Part shown: positions 50,172 to 59,188 of the stretch, piece by piece
How the letters are laid out: each line of letters opens with the position of its first letter
How positions within the stretch are numbered: position 1 is the stretch's first letter
Source of the DNA: an uncultured Rivibacter sp.
GTDB taxonomy: Bacteria > Pseudomonadota > Gammaproteobacteria > Burkholderiales > Burkholderiaceae
Length of the DNA: 64,000 nt
NCBI GenBank assembly: GCA_946480925.1
Contig: CAMLLU010000005.1
Location: 1 to 64,000, forward strand
Direction: 5' to 3'
The notes under the pieces: model-generated
Told to the model about the DNA's origin: nothing
What the model saw: only the letters and a program-made list of their open reading frames with translations
Databases searched by the model: none
Position numbers and translations under genes: made by a program

Positions 50172-53100
50172 TCATTGGCGAGCTCCTTGTGCCGAGGTCG
50201 CCTGGGCCACCGGAGCCACTTCGGCCACGCCTGCGATCGTGGTCGGCAGCGTCACGCCCTTGAGGCTGCTGCCTCCTGCTGCAGCGGCGGGTGCGCCGTT
50301 GCCGGCACCTGCCCCCGGCGCACTGACGATGCGCAGGTGCACCGGCACCGTGAGCTCGCCAGAAGGCCACCTCAATTCGAAGCCCCCGCCTTCGAGCTTG
50401 CGGCGCTGTGCCGACTCGATCATCTTCTCCAGCCCGAAGCGCCCCGGATGGTTGATGAACTCGACCGAGCGCCCGTCGAAGGTGACGCCGCTGATGCGCA
50501 CGCCCGGCGTGCCCTGCTGCGAAGGCCACACGAAGTTGGTCCAGCTGGCGGCGGTGTTGCGGTAGCGCAGCGTCTGGCCGTCGATCTCGATGGTGTATTC
50601 AGTGAGGCCCGAAGCCGGCTGCGGCAGGATCTGGAACATCGTCTGCGGCTCCGCCGCGGCTCCACCCGCTGCGCCGTTGGCGCCTCCGCTCGCGCCGCCC
50701 AGCGGCGCCACCCACGCCGCAAAGCCCGCGCTGAAGGCCGGCGTGAGGCGGATGCCCAGGTCGCCCCAGGTGCGCTGGGTGAGCACGTCACCACGCCGCG
50801 TGACCAGCGCGCCGAGCGACTTGTCGGCGAACTTCGCGATCGCGCCGTCGCTGCCGAAGATCTTGGCGATGTCCGCAGGCGACGCTTCGACACGCGCGTT
50901 CGGCGCGAAGGGGTACTTGTCGGCCAGCATGCTCTTGAAGGGCTCGTAGACCTGCGCAGTCCAGTTGCGGTTGAGTTCGGTTTCGGTGGGTTTGACCACC
51001 ACGTCGAAGGCTTGCAGCAGCGGGCGCACCAGCAGCGGCCGCAGCGCGCTGCGTGCCGTGTCGGTCATGCCGTTGAGCATCTGCTCGTCCACTAGGCGCA
51101 GCGCTTCTGAAAGCTCGGAGCCCGAGCCTTCGAGGGTCTGCTGCATGAGCTGGCGCGCCGCGGGGCCCGGGTCGCCCTGGGTCTTGATCTGGTTGAAGCG
51201 CGAGCGCACCTTGGCCAGCGTCTCCAGGTAGTGCTTCATCAACGTGGGCGAGTTGTCGCGCGTCATCATCAAACGCGAGAGGCCTGCGAACTCCTTGCCG
51301 ATGGGGCCCATCGGGATGCCGGCCTGGCCTGCCTGCACGTTGACGTTGACCTGCACCTGAGAAGGCGACTGGCCAAGCACCACGCGCTTGATCCACGCGA
51401 TGAAGCCCTGCTGCGTCTTGGCCAGGCGGTCGTTGATCAACGAAGGGTTGTCCCACGAGGTTTCGTCGTAGAGCGCCTGCATCAGCTTGCCGATCGGCGA
51501 TGCGGCCGGGTCGCCGAGCCGGTTCATGCGCAGCACGGCCTGCTCGAAGCTGCCGAACTCGGCCACGCTCACCCCCTGCACGAATTTCTGCCATTCGCGC
51601 ACGTACTCGGTCTTGTACATCTGGATGAGCGTCTTCTGGATCTGCTCGGGGCTGCCCTCGAGCGAGAGATCGTCGCGCGCGGAGGTCTTGAGCACCCAGT
51701 CTTCGGACTGCAGCTCCTTGTAGGCCGCGTTCTTGATCGCGTCTTCGACGTACTTCTCCCATGCGTCGCGGGTGAAGGCGCCAGAGATGGCGTAGCTGCC
51801 GGCAACGATGTCCTTGTCGGCCTCGTCGACGATACGCGCCACCGTCATCGGCGCAAAGCGCGTGGAGGCACGTGCCTTGATCTCGCTGTAGACGCGCTCG
51901 CGAGCCGGCATGCCGCGCACGACACGGCGCAGGTTTTCACGCGTCTGGTCGAGCACCGACAGGTTGTTCTGGATCTGCGGGAACTCGGGGTTGGCGGTCT
52001 GCGACAGCGCGAACGACAGCACTCGCTCGGCGCTGCGGATCATGCGCTCGCGCGGCATCACGCCGCGGTTGGCTTCGAGCCACACGCGCCAGAAGCGCGT
52101 GACCTGGTCGCTCAGGTGGCCCGGCTCGATGCGGCTGCGATCGGCCAGCATCACGTAGGTCTTGAGCGCGTTGTACGCATCGTTCACGTTGGTGGCCGAC
52201 GCGGTGGTGTAGGGGCTGGCAGCCGCATTCACCTGCGTCGACACCGGGGTCGGCGTGGGAGCGGCCGCTTCGCTGCCGGCCATGGCGGGCTTCAGCTCGG
52301 CGGCGCTGGCGTTCACCTCGGCCAGGTAGGACTCGATCGAGCCGGCCACCGGCTTCAGCATCAGCTCGCGGATGCCGGTGAAATATTCGCGCTGCACCAG
52401 CTGCTCGATCGTCTCGCCCTGGTAGAGCCCGAGCGACACCGACCACGGCCGGCTGTCGCGGAAAGCCTGCAGTTGCACCAGGCGGTCCTGCAACAGCTCC
52501 AGCGCTTCGAGGCGAGACTGCAGGTCGGTGCGGCTCGCCTGCAGCTTGACGGCCTTGTCGAGGTCGGCCTGCACGTTGGCCACCAGTTGCCGGTTGCCCA
52601 CGTACGACCAGCTCCACAGGCCCAGCACCGCGGCCAGCGCCACCACGCTGGCCGCGAACGTGGCCTTGCGCCAGCGCGCCTTCACCGGGCTCGCGTACTG
52701 CTTCACCAGGTTGCGGTCGGCAAAGATGACCTTGGAGAACAGCTGCTTCAGGAAGAAGCCGTCACGCGAGAACACCTGTGCGGTGGTCGTGGGCGGCCTG
52801 ACCTGCAGGCCGAAGCGTTGCGCCACGCGCTCGCTGGCACGGCTGGTGGACACGCCCTCCTGCACCGCGCTCGTGAAATAGAAGCCACGGAAGATCGGGC
52901 GGAACTGGTAGGGGTTGTCTTCGAACAGCGTGCTGATGAAAGTACGCAGCGACGGCTTGAGCGTCGCGAACTCGAGCGGGAAGCTCAGCACGCCCGGTGA
53001 CATGGCTTCGCCGCGCTGCAGCGACATGCGCGCCACCGAGGCCGTCTTCAGGCCCTGGTACAGCTCGTCGAATTGCTTGTCGAACAGCGCGATCGCATCG

Positions 53101-54002
53101 CTTTTCTGCTCGCCGCCCGGCTTGTTCGGTGCGTCGTAAGGCAGCGTGGCGCCCCACACGCGCTCGCGTTCGTCGCGGTCGCCGTCTTCGAAGAATTCTG
53201 CAAAGCCGGCGATCAGGTCGGCCTTGGTGAACAGCACGTACACCGGCGCGAACACCGCCAGGTTCTCGGTGAGCTCCTGCACGCGCTGGCGCAGCTGCTT
53301 GGCCAGCTGGATGGTGAAGTCGGGCTTCTTGCCGGCCAGCTCGGCCACGCTCACCGCGAGGATGATGCCGTTGATGGGCGCCTTGGGCCGGTACTTGCGC
53401 AGCAGCGACAGAAAGCCCAGCCATTCCTCGCGATCTTCCTCGTGCACCGAGTAGCGCCCCGCGGTGTCGAGCAGGATGCCTTCGGTGGTGAAGAACCAGT
53501 CGCAGTTGCGCGTGCCGCCGATGCCGTGGATCACGGCACCGCTGTTGTCGGAGAACGGGAACTTCAGGCCCGACATGGTGATGGCCGAGCTCTTGCCCGC
53601 CGCCGGGTTGCCGATGACCATGTACCAGGGCAGCTCGTACAAGGCCTGCGAGCCCGACATCACGCCGATCTTCGAGCTCTTGAGCGTCTTCACCGCCTCC
53701 TGCATGCGCTCGCGCAGCGCCGCCACTTCGGCGCGCTTGGTGGTGTCGGTGGTCTTCTTGGCCGCACGCTCCGCCTCGCCTTCGATGCCCTGCTCGAACT
53801 GCTGCGCGGCACGCCGGCTGCGCCACCACTGGAACGCCCGCCACAGCCCCCAGCCGAGCAGCAGTGCGCCCAGTGCCACGAGCGCCCACACGATGCCGAT
53901 CTTGAGCACGTCGGCCCCGAGCAGCAGGAAAGTGGCCAGCGCCACCAGGCCGATGACGGCGAGGGTGCGCGGGTCGAACAGGAAGGTCCAGATGCGTTGC
54001 AT
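50172..54002 (-). CDS. tssM: T6SS inner-membrane protein TssM (IcmF)
   Basis: A 1276-residue TssM. Two N-terminal membrane helices (about residues 12-30 and 33-55) are followed by a cytoplasmic NTPase-like domain with an intact Walker A GNPAAGKS (131-138) and DTAGRYSVHEEDREEWLGFL (part). A third membrane helix lies at about 445-467. A long periplasmic part ends in the TssJ-binding domain (YTIEIDGQTLRYRN, FVWPSQQGTPGVRISGVTFDG (part), FELRWPSG). Length is normal. It spans the periplasm in the TssJLM complex. Confidence 0.96.
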   Translation of the reverse strand: MQRIWTFLFDPRTLAVIGLVALATFLLLGADVLKIGIVWALVALGALLLGWGLWRAFQWWRSRRAAQQFEQGIEGEAERAAKKTTDTTKRAEVAALRERMQEAVKTLKSSKIGVMSGSQALYELPWYMVIGNPAAGKSSAITMSGLKFPFSDNSGAVIHGIGGTRNCDWFFTTEGILLDTAGRYSVHEEDREEWLGFLSLLRKYRPKAPINGIILAVSVAELAGKKPDFTIQLAKQLRQRVQELTENLAVFAPVYVLFTKADLIAGFAEFFEDGDRDERERVWGATLPYDAPNKPGGEQKSDAIALFDKQFDELYQGLKTASVARMSLQRGEAMSPGVLSFPLEFATLKPSLRTFISTLFEDNPYQFRPIFRGFYFTSAVQEGVSTSRASERVAQRFGLQVRPPTTTAQVFSRDGFFLKQLFSKVIFADRNLVKQYASPVKARWRKATFAASVVALAAVLGLWSWSYVGNRQLVANVQADLDKAVKLQASRTDLQSRLEALELLQDRLVQLQAFRDSRPWSVSLGLYQGETIEQLVQREYFTGIRELMLKPVAGSIESYLAEVNASAAELKPAMAGSEAAAPTPTPVSTQVNAAASPYTTASATNVNDAYNALKTYVMLADRSRIEPGHLSDQVTRFWRVWLEANRGVMPRERMIRSAERVLSFALSQTANPEFPQIQNNLSVLDQTRENLRRVVRGMPARERVYSEIKARASTRFAPMTVARIVDEADKDIVAGSYAISGAFTRDAWEKYVEDAIKNAAYKELQSEDWVLKTSARDDLSLEGSPEQIQKTLIQMYKTEYVREWQKFVQGVSVAEFGSFEQAVLRMNRLGDPAASPIGKLMQALYDETSWDNPSLINDRLAKTQQGFIAWIKRVVLGQSPSQVQVNVNVQAGQAGIPMGPIGKEFAGLSRLMMTRDNSPTLMKHYLETLAKVRSRFNQIKTQGDPGPAARQLMQQTLEGSGSELSEALRLVDEQMLNGMTDTARSALRPLLVRPLLQAFDVVVKPTETELNRNWTAQVYEPFKSMLADKYPFAPNARVEASPADIAKIFGSDGAIAKFADKSLGALVTRRGDVLTQRTWGDLGIRLTPAFSAGFAAWVAPLGGASGGANGAAGGAAAEPQTMFQILPQPASGLTEYTIEIDGQTLRYRNTAASWTNFVWPSQQGTPGVRISGVTFDGRSVEFINHPGRFGLEKMIESAQRRKLEGGGFELRWPSGELTVPVHLRIVSAPGAGAGNGAPAAAAGGSSLKGVTLPTTIAGVAEVAPVAQATSAQGARQ

Positions 54003-54052
54003 GACTACAGGCAGGTGAGGTCTTGTCTTGTCGCGGTTCGCAGGCGGAGGCG

Positions 54053-55537
54053 TCAGCCGGCCTTGGGTGCGGTGTCGGGGTTGCCGGGGCCGGGCAGCAC
54101 GAGCAGCGCGAGGCGCTCATGCGCAGGTGCCACAGCCAGGGCAGCCACCGGTTGCTTCAGTTGGGCGGCATGCGTAGCCGCGAGGCTCAACAGGCACAGG
54201 GGCCGCGCGCTGCCGAGGTCGCCGCAGGCCGTGCTGAGGTTGAGCACGTCTTCGCCGGCTTGCAGGTGCTCGGCCACGGGTTGCAGCGCGCCGTGCAGCT
54301 CACGCACGGTGCGCGGGCGCAGGTCGGCATCGCTCGTCACGGCGGCCAGCTTGTCTGCCGGCAGTTGCGCAGCCTTCAGGCAGTCGGCCAGCGCGCGTTC
54401 GGCCACGTCGCTGGAAATGCGCCCGGCGGCATCGGCCGGCTTGTCACGCCGCACCAGCGCGATGCGGTGAAGCAGCGGCAGCTCGGCGGCATTGCCGCAC
54501 CACGTGCCGGTGGCCAGCATCACGGCAGCAGCACCTTCGCCCGGCACGCGGCCTTCGGTGCGTGCCCCTGAAAGCAGCTGTTGCGCCGAGGCCCAGCGCT
54601 CGAGTTGCTGCTCGTCGAGCGTGCTGTCGGCACACAACAGCAGCAAGAGACCGTCGATCTGCTCACGGCGCCACAGCACGAGTTGCTGCTCGCCGGCAGA
54701 CAACAGCTCGTCGCCGGACTCGAGCGGCTGCACCGTCACGGCGGCCACGCCGGCGAGCTCCGCGCGGCGCTGCTTCAGCGTCTGCAGCAGCCATTGCTCC
54801 ACCAGCGAGCGCTGCCCTTGCGGCCAGTGCGCCGGCACGCCGCAGCGCACGGCCAAACGGGGAATGCTGCGCGGCATCGGCGCGTCGCTGCGCGGCGGCG
54901 GCAACGCTTCGTCGAGCTGGTCGAGCGCGGCACGCCATTGCAACTGCAGCAGCCCTGCGACCCGCAGCCACGGCGCCTGGGCATCCAGGGCGGCGGCCTG
55001 CTTGAGTGCGTCTTGCGCCGCGGTGAGGTTGGCAGGAAGCACCAGTTGCTTCCATTCGGTCTTCGCCGCGTCGACCGCACCGTCCACGCCTTCGGCACGG
55101 CCGCTCAATACGGGCCGGCCGTCGGGGTCACGCAGCGTCGGGTCGAGCTTGGGCCGGTGCTGGCCACCGGCGAGCGCGGCAGCGGTGCCCGCGGCGTCGG
55201 GCGCCGCGCTCGTGTGCAGGCCCTGCCACAACAGCGTGAACGACCATGCGCGCTCCTGCTCTGCGCCGGAGGCTTCGGCGGTTTGCGCCGGCGCTGCCGT
55301 TGCCGCAACGGCGGCTGGCGCGACGGCGGGTTTCGCCGAGCTCTTCCATGCCCAGCGCACGAGCAGCACCGCCAGCCAGGCGCACACCGGCAGGAAGAAC
55401 AGATAGAGCACGACATCGCGTGTCTCGATCAGACGCCGCGTGCTGTCCCAGCGCCACAGCGTGACGCCCCACACGAGCGCAAAGATGAATGCCAGCAGCA
55501 GCAGCGCCACTGCTGCCCGGCGCAGCACCGCCCCCAT
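54053..55537 (-). CDS. T6SS-associated membrane protein, family not recognised
   Basis: A 494-residue protein with two N-terminal membrane helices (about residues 7-27 and 42-63), then an Ala-rich linker and a large soluble domain. The C-terminal 120 residues (DLRPRTVRELHGALQPVAEH, VLNLSTACGDLGSARPLCLLSLAATHAAQ (part), ALAVAPAHERLALLVLPG) recall the closing part of a thiolase/ketosynthase-like fold, but no catalytic Cys-His-His set is evident. It is encoded between PAAR and tssM, 50 bases before tssM. Proteins of this layout next to tssM are known only as T6SS-linked hypotheticals to me. Confidence 0.65.
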   Translation of the reverse strand: MGAVLRRAAVALLLLAFIFALVWGVTLWRWDSTRRLIETRDVVLYLFFLPVCAWLAVLLVRWAWKSSAKPAVAPAAVAATAAPAQTAEASGAEQERAWSFTLLWQGLHTSAAPDAAGTAAALAGGQHRPKLDPTLRDPDGRPVLSGRAEGVDGAVDAAKTEWKQLVLPANLTAAQDALKQAAALDAQAPWLRVAGLLQLQWRAALDQLDEALPPPRSDAPMPRSIPRLAVRCGVPAHWPQGQRSLVEQWLLQTLKQRRAELAGVAAVTVQPLESGDELLSAGEQQLVLWRREQIDGLLLLLCADSTLDEQQLERWASAQQLLSGARTEGRVPGEGAAAVMLATGTWCGNAAELPLLHRIALVRRDKPADAAGRISSDVAERALADCLKAAQLPADKLAAVTSDADLRPRTVRELHGALQPVAEHLQAGEDVLNLSTACGDLGSARPLCLLSLAATHAAQLKQPVAALAVAPAHERLALLVLPGPGNPDTAPKAG

Positions 55538-55550
55538 TGCGAGAGCCGGC

Positions 55551-55820
55551 TCAGTTGCTGGTGCTCACCGCCTGCGCGGCGATCAGCGTGGCACCGCAGG
55601 CGGTCTTGTCACCGTGACGGGCGGCCGGCTTGCCATCGATGATCATCGTGGGGTCGCCCGTGACGATGACCGTGGTGCCGCCGTGACCCTTCTTCGGGCA
55701 GGTGACCTTGTCACCGACGCGCGCCAGACGCTTGCCGCCGGTGTCCGACACGGCCGAGGCTTCGATCACGGTTCCACCGTGGTCGGTCGTGTCACCCAAG
55801 GTGATGAAGGGTCGTCCCAT
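55551..55820 (-). CDS. PAAR-domain spike tip protein
   Basis: An 89-residue single-domain PAAR protein that caps VgrG. Typical: MGRPFITLGDTTDHGGTVIEAS, RVGDKVTCPKKGHGGTTVIVTGD (part), IDGKPAARHGDKTACGATLI, with the zinc-ligand His and Cys residues present. There is no extra toxin domain. The start at 55820 has GGGAG nine bases upstream; an upstream extension of the frame is not supported. It lies 13 bases before the unknown membrane protein gene and tssM. Confidence 0.93.
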   Translation of the reverse strand: MGRPFITLGDTTDHGGTVIEASAVSDTGGKRLARVGDKVTCPKKGHGGTTVIVTGDPTMIIDGKPAARHGDKTACGATLIAAQAVSTSN

Positions 55821-55991
55821 ACTGCCCGCTCCCTGTAGCTGCTTGCTGTGCGTGTGTTGTGGGCCGCGATGTTGCGCGCATGACCGGAAGGCGCTGGCGG
55901 CCGCTGCGCAGTCTATCCACGGAACGACCCGCCCAATGCATTCACCCTCGTTTGAGGGGGCGAAGAACAACAGTAGTTGTGACAGTTGGTT

Positions 55992-56942
55992 TCAGCGGGC
56001 TTCGGGCTTCTTGCCCAGCGTGTTCGCCCGTGGCAATTCCACATGGCCCAGGTCGAGCATCTGCCAGCGGCCGCCCCAGCGCAGGCCCATGCGCTCGGCC
56101 ATCTGCCCGTAGAGCTCGTAGCCGCGCTGTGCCCAGGCGTCCTTCTCGCTGATGACCACGCGGCCATTGCGCAGGAAGGCGCAATCGGCAGCGAGGCCGT
56201 ACTGGTGGTAGCTCTGGAACGCCGCCGCGTTCGTGACGTGCGGCCCCAGGCCCTGCAGCATGGCCTGCCGCTCCGGCGAGCGATAGCCTTCGAGCAGCAC
56301 CATCTCGTAGCCATGCTCTTCTCGCATCAGCTTGAAGACCATCAGCAGGCGCTGCTGGAAGTCGTGGTCGAGCAGGTCCCAGCGGCGGTCTGCGGTGCTG
56401 AGCTGCGGGCGAGCCTCTTCCACCTCGGCCCGCGTGAACACTTCGGGCGGCAGCGGCGGCGGCGGCACCAGCTGCTCACCGCGCAGCAGCTGCGCCACGT
56501 GGGATTGCGGGTCGAGCGCGTCGGGCTCGAGCGGGTCGAAGGTGTGAACGCCGCGCCACAGCAGGATCACCAGCGCGGGCAGCATCACCAGCGCCATCGT
56601 GGCGGTGATCAGCAGTGCGCGCTGCTGCAGCCAGCCCGCGGCCGCCGCCGTGCGCCGCTCGGCATGGCGCACGCCGTCGCGGCCGCCGTGCAAGGCGCGG
56701 TGCATCGCGTTCGACACGCGACGCACCGCGTTGCTCGCCCACCCGATCAGGTGTTGACGGGGCTGTGGAAACAGCCACAGTCCGACCAGCGCGCTCGCCA
56801 GCAAGAGGTATGCGACAACAAGCAGAACGAACACGGCGTAACGACTGGTTTCCTGTGCGGCGAGACGATCGAAGGGGGTCCCTAGAATCCGGCGCTCGTA
56901 TTGCACGACTTGCACGACTCGAGGGCGTGCACCAACCCGCAA
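55992..56942 (-). CDS. membrane-anchored M15 peptidase, TagX-like
   Basis: A 316-residue protein with two membrane helices (about residues 36-58 and 108-130) and a periplasmic VanY/M15-type domain. Metal-site motifs: SYHQYGLAADCAF and LGHVELP. TagX of Acinetobacter is a peptidoglycan endopeptidase needed for T6SS assembly, and position next to PAAR and tssM supports the same role here: opening the cell wall for the membrane complex. The first start is a TTG at 56942; GTG codons lie at 56915 and 56906. None has a clear ribosome binding site, so the N-terminus is uncertain. It is divergent from the 56973 gene. Confidence 0.82.
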   Translation of the reverse strand: MRVGARPRVVQVVQYERRILGTPFDRLAAQETSRYAVFVLLVVAYLLLASALVGLWLFPQPRQHLIGWASNAVRRVSNAMHRALHGGRDGVRHAERRTAAAAGWLQQRALLITATMALVMLPALVILLWRGVHTFDPLEPDALDPQSHVAQLLRGEQLVPPPPLPPEVFTRAEVEEARPQLSTADRRWDLLDHDFQQRLLMVFKLMREEHGYEMVLLEGYRSPERQAMLQGLGPHVTNAAAFQSYHQYGLAADCAFLRNGRVVISEKDAWAQRGYELYGQMAERMGLRWGGRWQMLDLGHVELPRANTLGKKPEAR

Positions 56943-56972
56943 GAGACTGAGCCAATCCAGGGAGGGTGGCGC

Positions 56973-57935
56973 TTGAGTATCGAACCCACATCGAGCCGGC
57001 CGGCGCCGGAAGCCATGCCCAGCCTGCTCGGAACCGGCCGCAAAGACGACGGCAACGAGCGCGGCGACGCAAAAGACACGCGGATTCTATGGGCGCTCGC
57101 TTCCGACGCAGACCTTGCCACGCCCGCGGCACGCAAGAAGCGCGGAGGCGCATCGCGGTGGCTGCTGGCCTCGCTGATGCTCGCAGGCGCGGGGGCTGCC
57201 CTCGCGTGGTGGCACTACACGGCGCAAGAACCCCAGGCCCAGTTGGCGGCCGCTGCACAGCCCGCACCTGCGAACGTTGCGGCACCGGCCAACACGGCAG
57301 CAGCCACTGACGCCAACGCAGCGGCCGCAGCAGCCAGCGCAGTGGCATCGAGCGCCAGCGCCGCCGCCAGCGAGCCGAACGGCGCCGTGTTGATCGACGC
57401 GCCTCAACAACCAGTGGCTGCGGCTGCCGAGCAAACAGCCGCCGCTTCGGCACCGGCGCTCGTGCCGGCCGGCTCGCCGCTGGCAGCCCTGGCCGCATCT
57501 GGCGATGCTGCAGCCTCTGTGCCGGCCTCCGCTGCGCCGCGCAAAGCCGCGCAGCCCGCCCCGCAGCATGCCAAGCGGGAAGCCAGCAGGAACACGGCCG
57601 CAGCCAAGCCCAAGGAGAAGGACGCGGCCGTCGCTGCCGCCAACGCCACCACCACGAAGCAGGCCACGGCCAGCGCCGCGCGCACGCAAGACGCCGACGT
57701 GGCCTTGCTCGAAGCCATGGTGGCGCACATCAGCAACGGCCAGCGCAGCAGCGCCGCCGGCACGGCCGGCACCTCTTCGGGCCGCGGCGGCCGCGTGAGC
57801 ACGCGCGAGCAACTCAAGCGCTGCAAGACGCAAAGCGGAGCTGATGCCAGCGCATGCCGCGCCAAGGTGTGCTCCGGCCGCTGGGGTGCCGACCCCGAGT
57901 GCCCCACGCTGCCTCGCGCGACTGCGGTGAAGTGA
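56973..57935 (+). CDS. Ala-rich single-pass membrane protein with C-terminal Cys cluster, unknown
   Basis: A 320-residue protein. I place the start at the TTG at 56973, because a perfect AGGGAGG lies seven bases upstream; the earlier in-frame ATG at 56901 has no such site and lies inside the divergent gene. One membrane helix (about residues 62-82, SRWLLASLMLAGAGAALAWW) separates a charged cytoplasmic N-terminus from a long Ala/Pro-rich, probably disordered periplasmic arm. The end is a small conserved-looking Cys domain (LKRCKTQSGADASACRAKVC, WGADPECP). Its role is unknown. It adjoins the T6SS cluster and might belong to it. Confidence 0.7.
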   Translation: MSIEPTSSRPAPEAMPSLLGTGRKDDGNERGDAKDTRILWALASDADLATPAARKKRGGASRWLLASLMLAGAGAALAWWHYTAQEPQAQLAAAAQPAPANVAAPANTAAATDANAAAAAASAVASSASAAASEPNGAVLIDAPQQPVAAAAEQTAAASAPALVPAGSPLAALAASGDAAASVPASAAPRKAAQPAPQHAKREASRNTAAAKPKEKDAAVAAANATTTKQATASAARTQDADVALLEAMVAHISNGQRSSAAGTAGTSSGRGGRVSTREQLKRCKTQSGADASACRAKVCSGRWGADPECPTLPRATAVK

Positions 57936-57939
57936 AGCA

Positions 57940-58006
57940 AAGCGGCGGCATGGCGCTTCCCGGCGAAGCACCGCCGCTTCACATCCTCAAGCGTGGGGAT
58001 TCCCCT
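57940..58006. repeat. intergenic hairpin with IS200/IS605-end-like tail
   Basis: AAGCGGCGG (57940-57948) and CCGCCGCTT (57971-57979) are perfect inverted 9-base arms with a nested GCTTC/GAAGC pair. The following CTCAAGCGTGGGGATTCCCC (57986-58005) recalls right ends of IS200/IS605-group (TnpB-type) elements. No transposase or TnpB gene is present. At most it is a relic; without a T run it is a poor terminator. Confidence 0.3.
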
Positions 58007-58113
58007 GGTCGGAAGGCTCTCCACACTCCCGGATTGAGCGCCTCACAGGCCGCCGTCACAGACGGGTCACGGCTTTGGAGGACAACCGCGTCTGCTCGAC
58101 CAAGGGAGGTTTC

Positions 58114-59166
58114 ATGCCACTCAAGAACTACGGCGTTCTGAAGGGCCGTCCGATCAACCGGCAGCTCGGTTCCGGCCAGAACCCGCATTACCAGGTGCAT
58201 GTCGTCGACGAAGCGGGCGACTACCGCATCGCGATCAACGTGATGTCGCAGCTGTCGCCCTCGGAGGTGGAATACCTCGTCGAGTCGCACTTCCAGCACC
58301 CCGTCCTGGCGCAGCTCGACGAGTTGCCTCCCGGCTGGCACCGCCTGCCGTCGAAGCCTGCCGGGCCGGCGCTCGACTTCATACGCAGCAACCTGTTCGA
58401 CCCGCGCCGGATGGTGCCGCTGCCCTTCAGCGTGGCCGGCCCCGACAACGACCTCAACGAGAAGATCGACCACTACATCCAGCGCGCGATGGCCGATGAG
58501 GACGCGCTGCTCTACGCCTTCGGCGAGCGCTGGGGGCCGGAGCCCGGCAAGAAGGACAAGATCTTCGGCTTCCTGCCCGGCAACGGGGTGCACGACATCC
58601 ACATGAACCAGGCGAATGCCGGGCGCTTCGTTCAGGACGACGGCGTGTACCAGGACGGCGCCCTGCTGCTGCAGTTCCCTGCGCAGAACCAATGGGTGGG
58701 CATCTTCCTGAAGTTCCAGTCGCAGACCTGGCACAGCGACGACCGCACCGGCCACCGGATTGAGGGTGACGTCAGCGGCCCGCCGTCGGACAGCCCGCAT
58801 CCCACCAACCCCTTCATCCCCGGCGTGCAGCCCACCCCCGAGACCCCGGACGGCAGCGTTCGCATCGTCTCGGCGCTGGTCAACCCGGTGCAGTCGCCCG
58901 AGGTGGAAACGGTCACGCTGCTGAACGTGACCTCGCAGCCCGTCGATCTGGCCGGCTGGAAGCTGCTCGACCGCGACAAGAACGCCATGGCGCTGGAAGG
59001 ACGCATCGCGCCGGGCGACACGCTGCGCATCACGCTCGCGCGGCCGGTGGTGCTGCCCAACAAGGGCGGCCTCATCACGCTGCTCAACGAGCAGGGTCTG
59101 CGGGTCGACGGTGTGAGCTACACCGGCGCACAGGCGTCGATCCCCGGCTTTTCGGTGAAGTTCTAG
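58114..59166 (+). CDS. DUF2278 protein with C-terminal lamin-tail domain
   Basis: A 350-residue protein with AGGGAGGT directly before the ATG region. Residues about 1-210 match DUF2278 (YukJ-type): LKNYGVLKGRPINRQLGSG, HYQVHVVDEAGDYRIAINVMS (part), HPVLAQLDELPPGWHRL, ALDFIRSNLFDPRRMVPLP, and GIHDIHMNQ-type NGVHDIHMNQANAG. A Pro-rich linker follows, then a beta-sandwich lamin-tail domain (about 245-350; ETVTLLNVTSQPVDLAGWKLLDRDKNAM (part), LITLLNEQGLRVDGVSYTG). There is no signal peptide. It is followed by a PLD-superfamily gene 22 bases downstream, probably as one unit. Function is unknown; lamin-tail domains often accompany nucleases or phosphoesterases. Confidence 0.85.
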   Translation: MPLKNYGVLKGRPINRQLGSGQNPHYQVHVVDEAGDYRIAINVMSQLSPSEVEYLVESHFQHPVLAQLDELPPGWHRLPSKPAGPALDFIRSNLFDPRRMVPLPFSVAGPDNDLNEKIDHYIQRAMADEDALLYAFGERWGPEPGKKDKIFGFLPGNGVHDIHMNQANAGRFVQDDGVYQDGALLLQFPAQNQWVGIFLKFQSQTWHSDDRTGHRIEGDVSGPPSDSPHPTNPFIPGVQPTPETPDGSVRIVSALVNPVQSPEVETVTLLNVTSQPVDLAGWKLLDRDKNAMALEGRIAPGDTLRITLARPVVLPNKGGLITLLNEQGLRVDGVSYTGAQASIPGFSVKF

Positions 59167-59188
59167 CACCGGCTTTCAGGGAGGCCAC

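Noticed and set aside
51231..53000. 589-codon rightward open frame
   Set aside because: Antisense to tssM; composition and lack of domains mark it as a shadow.
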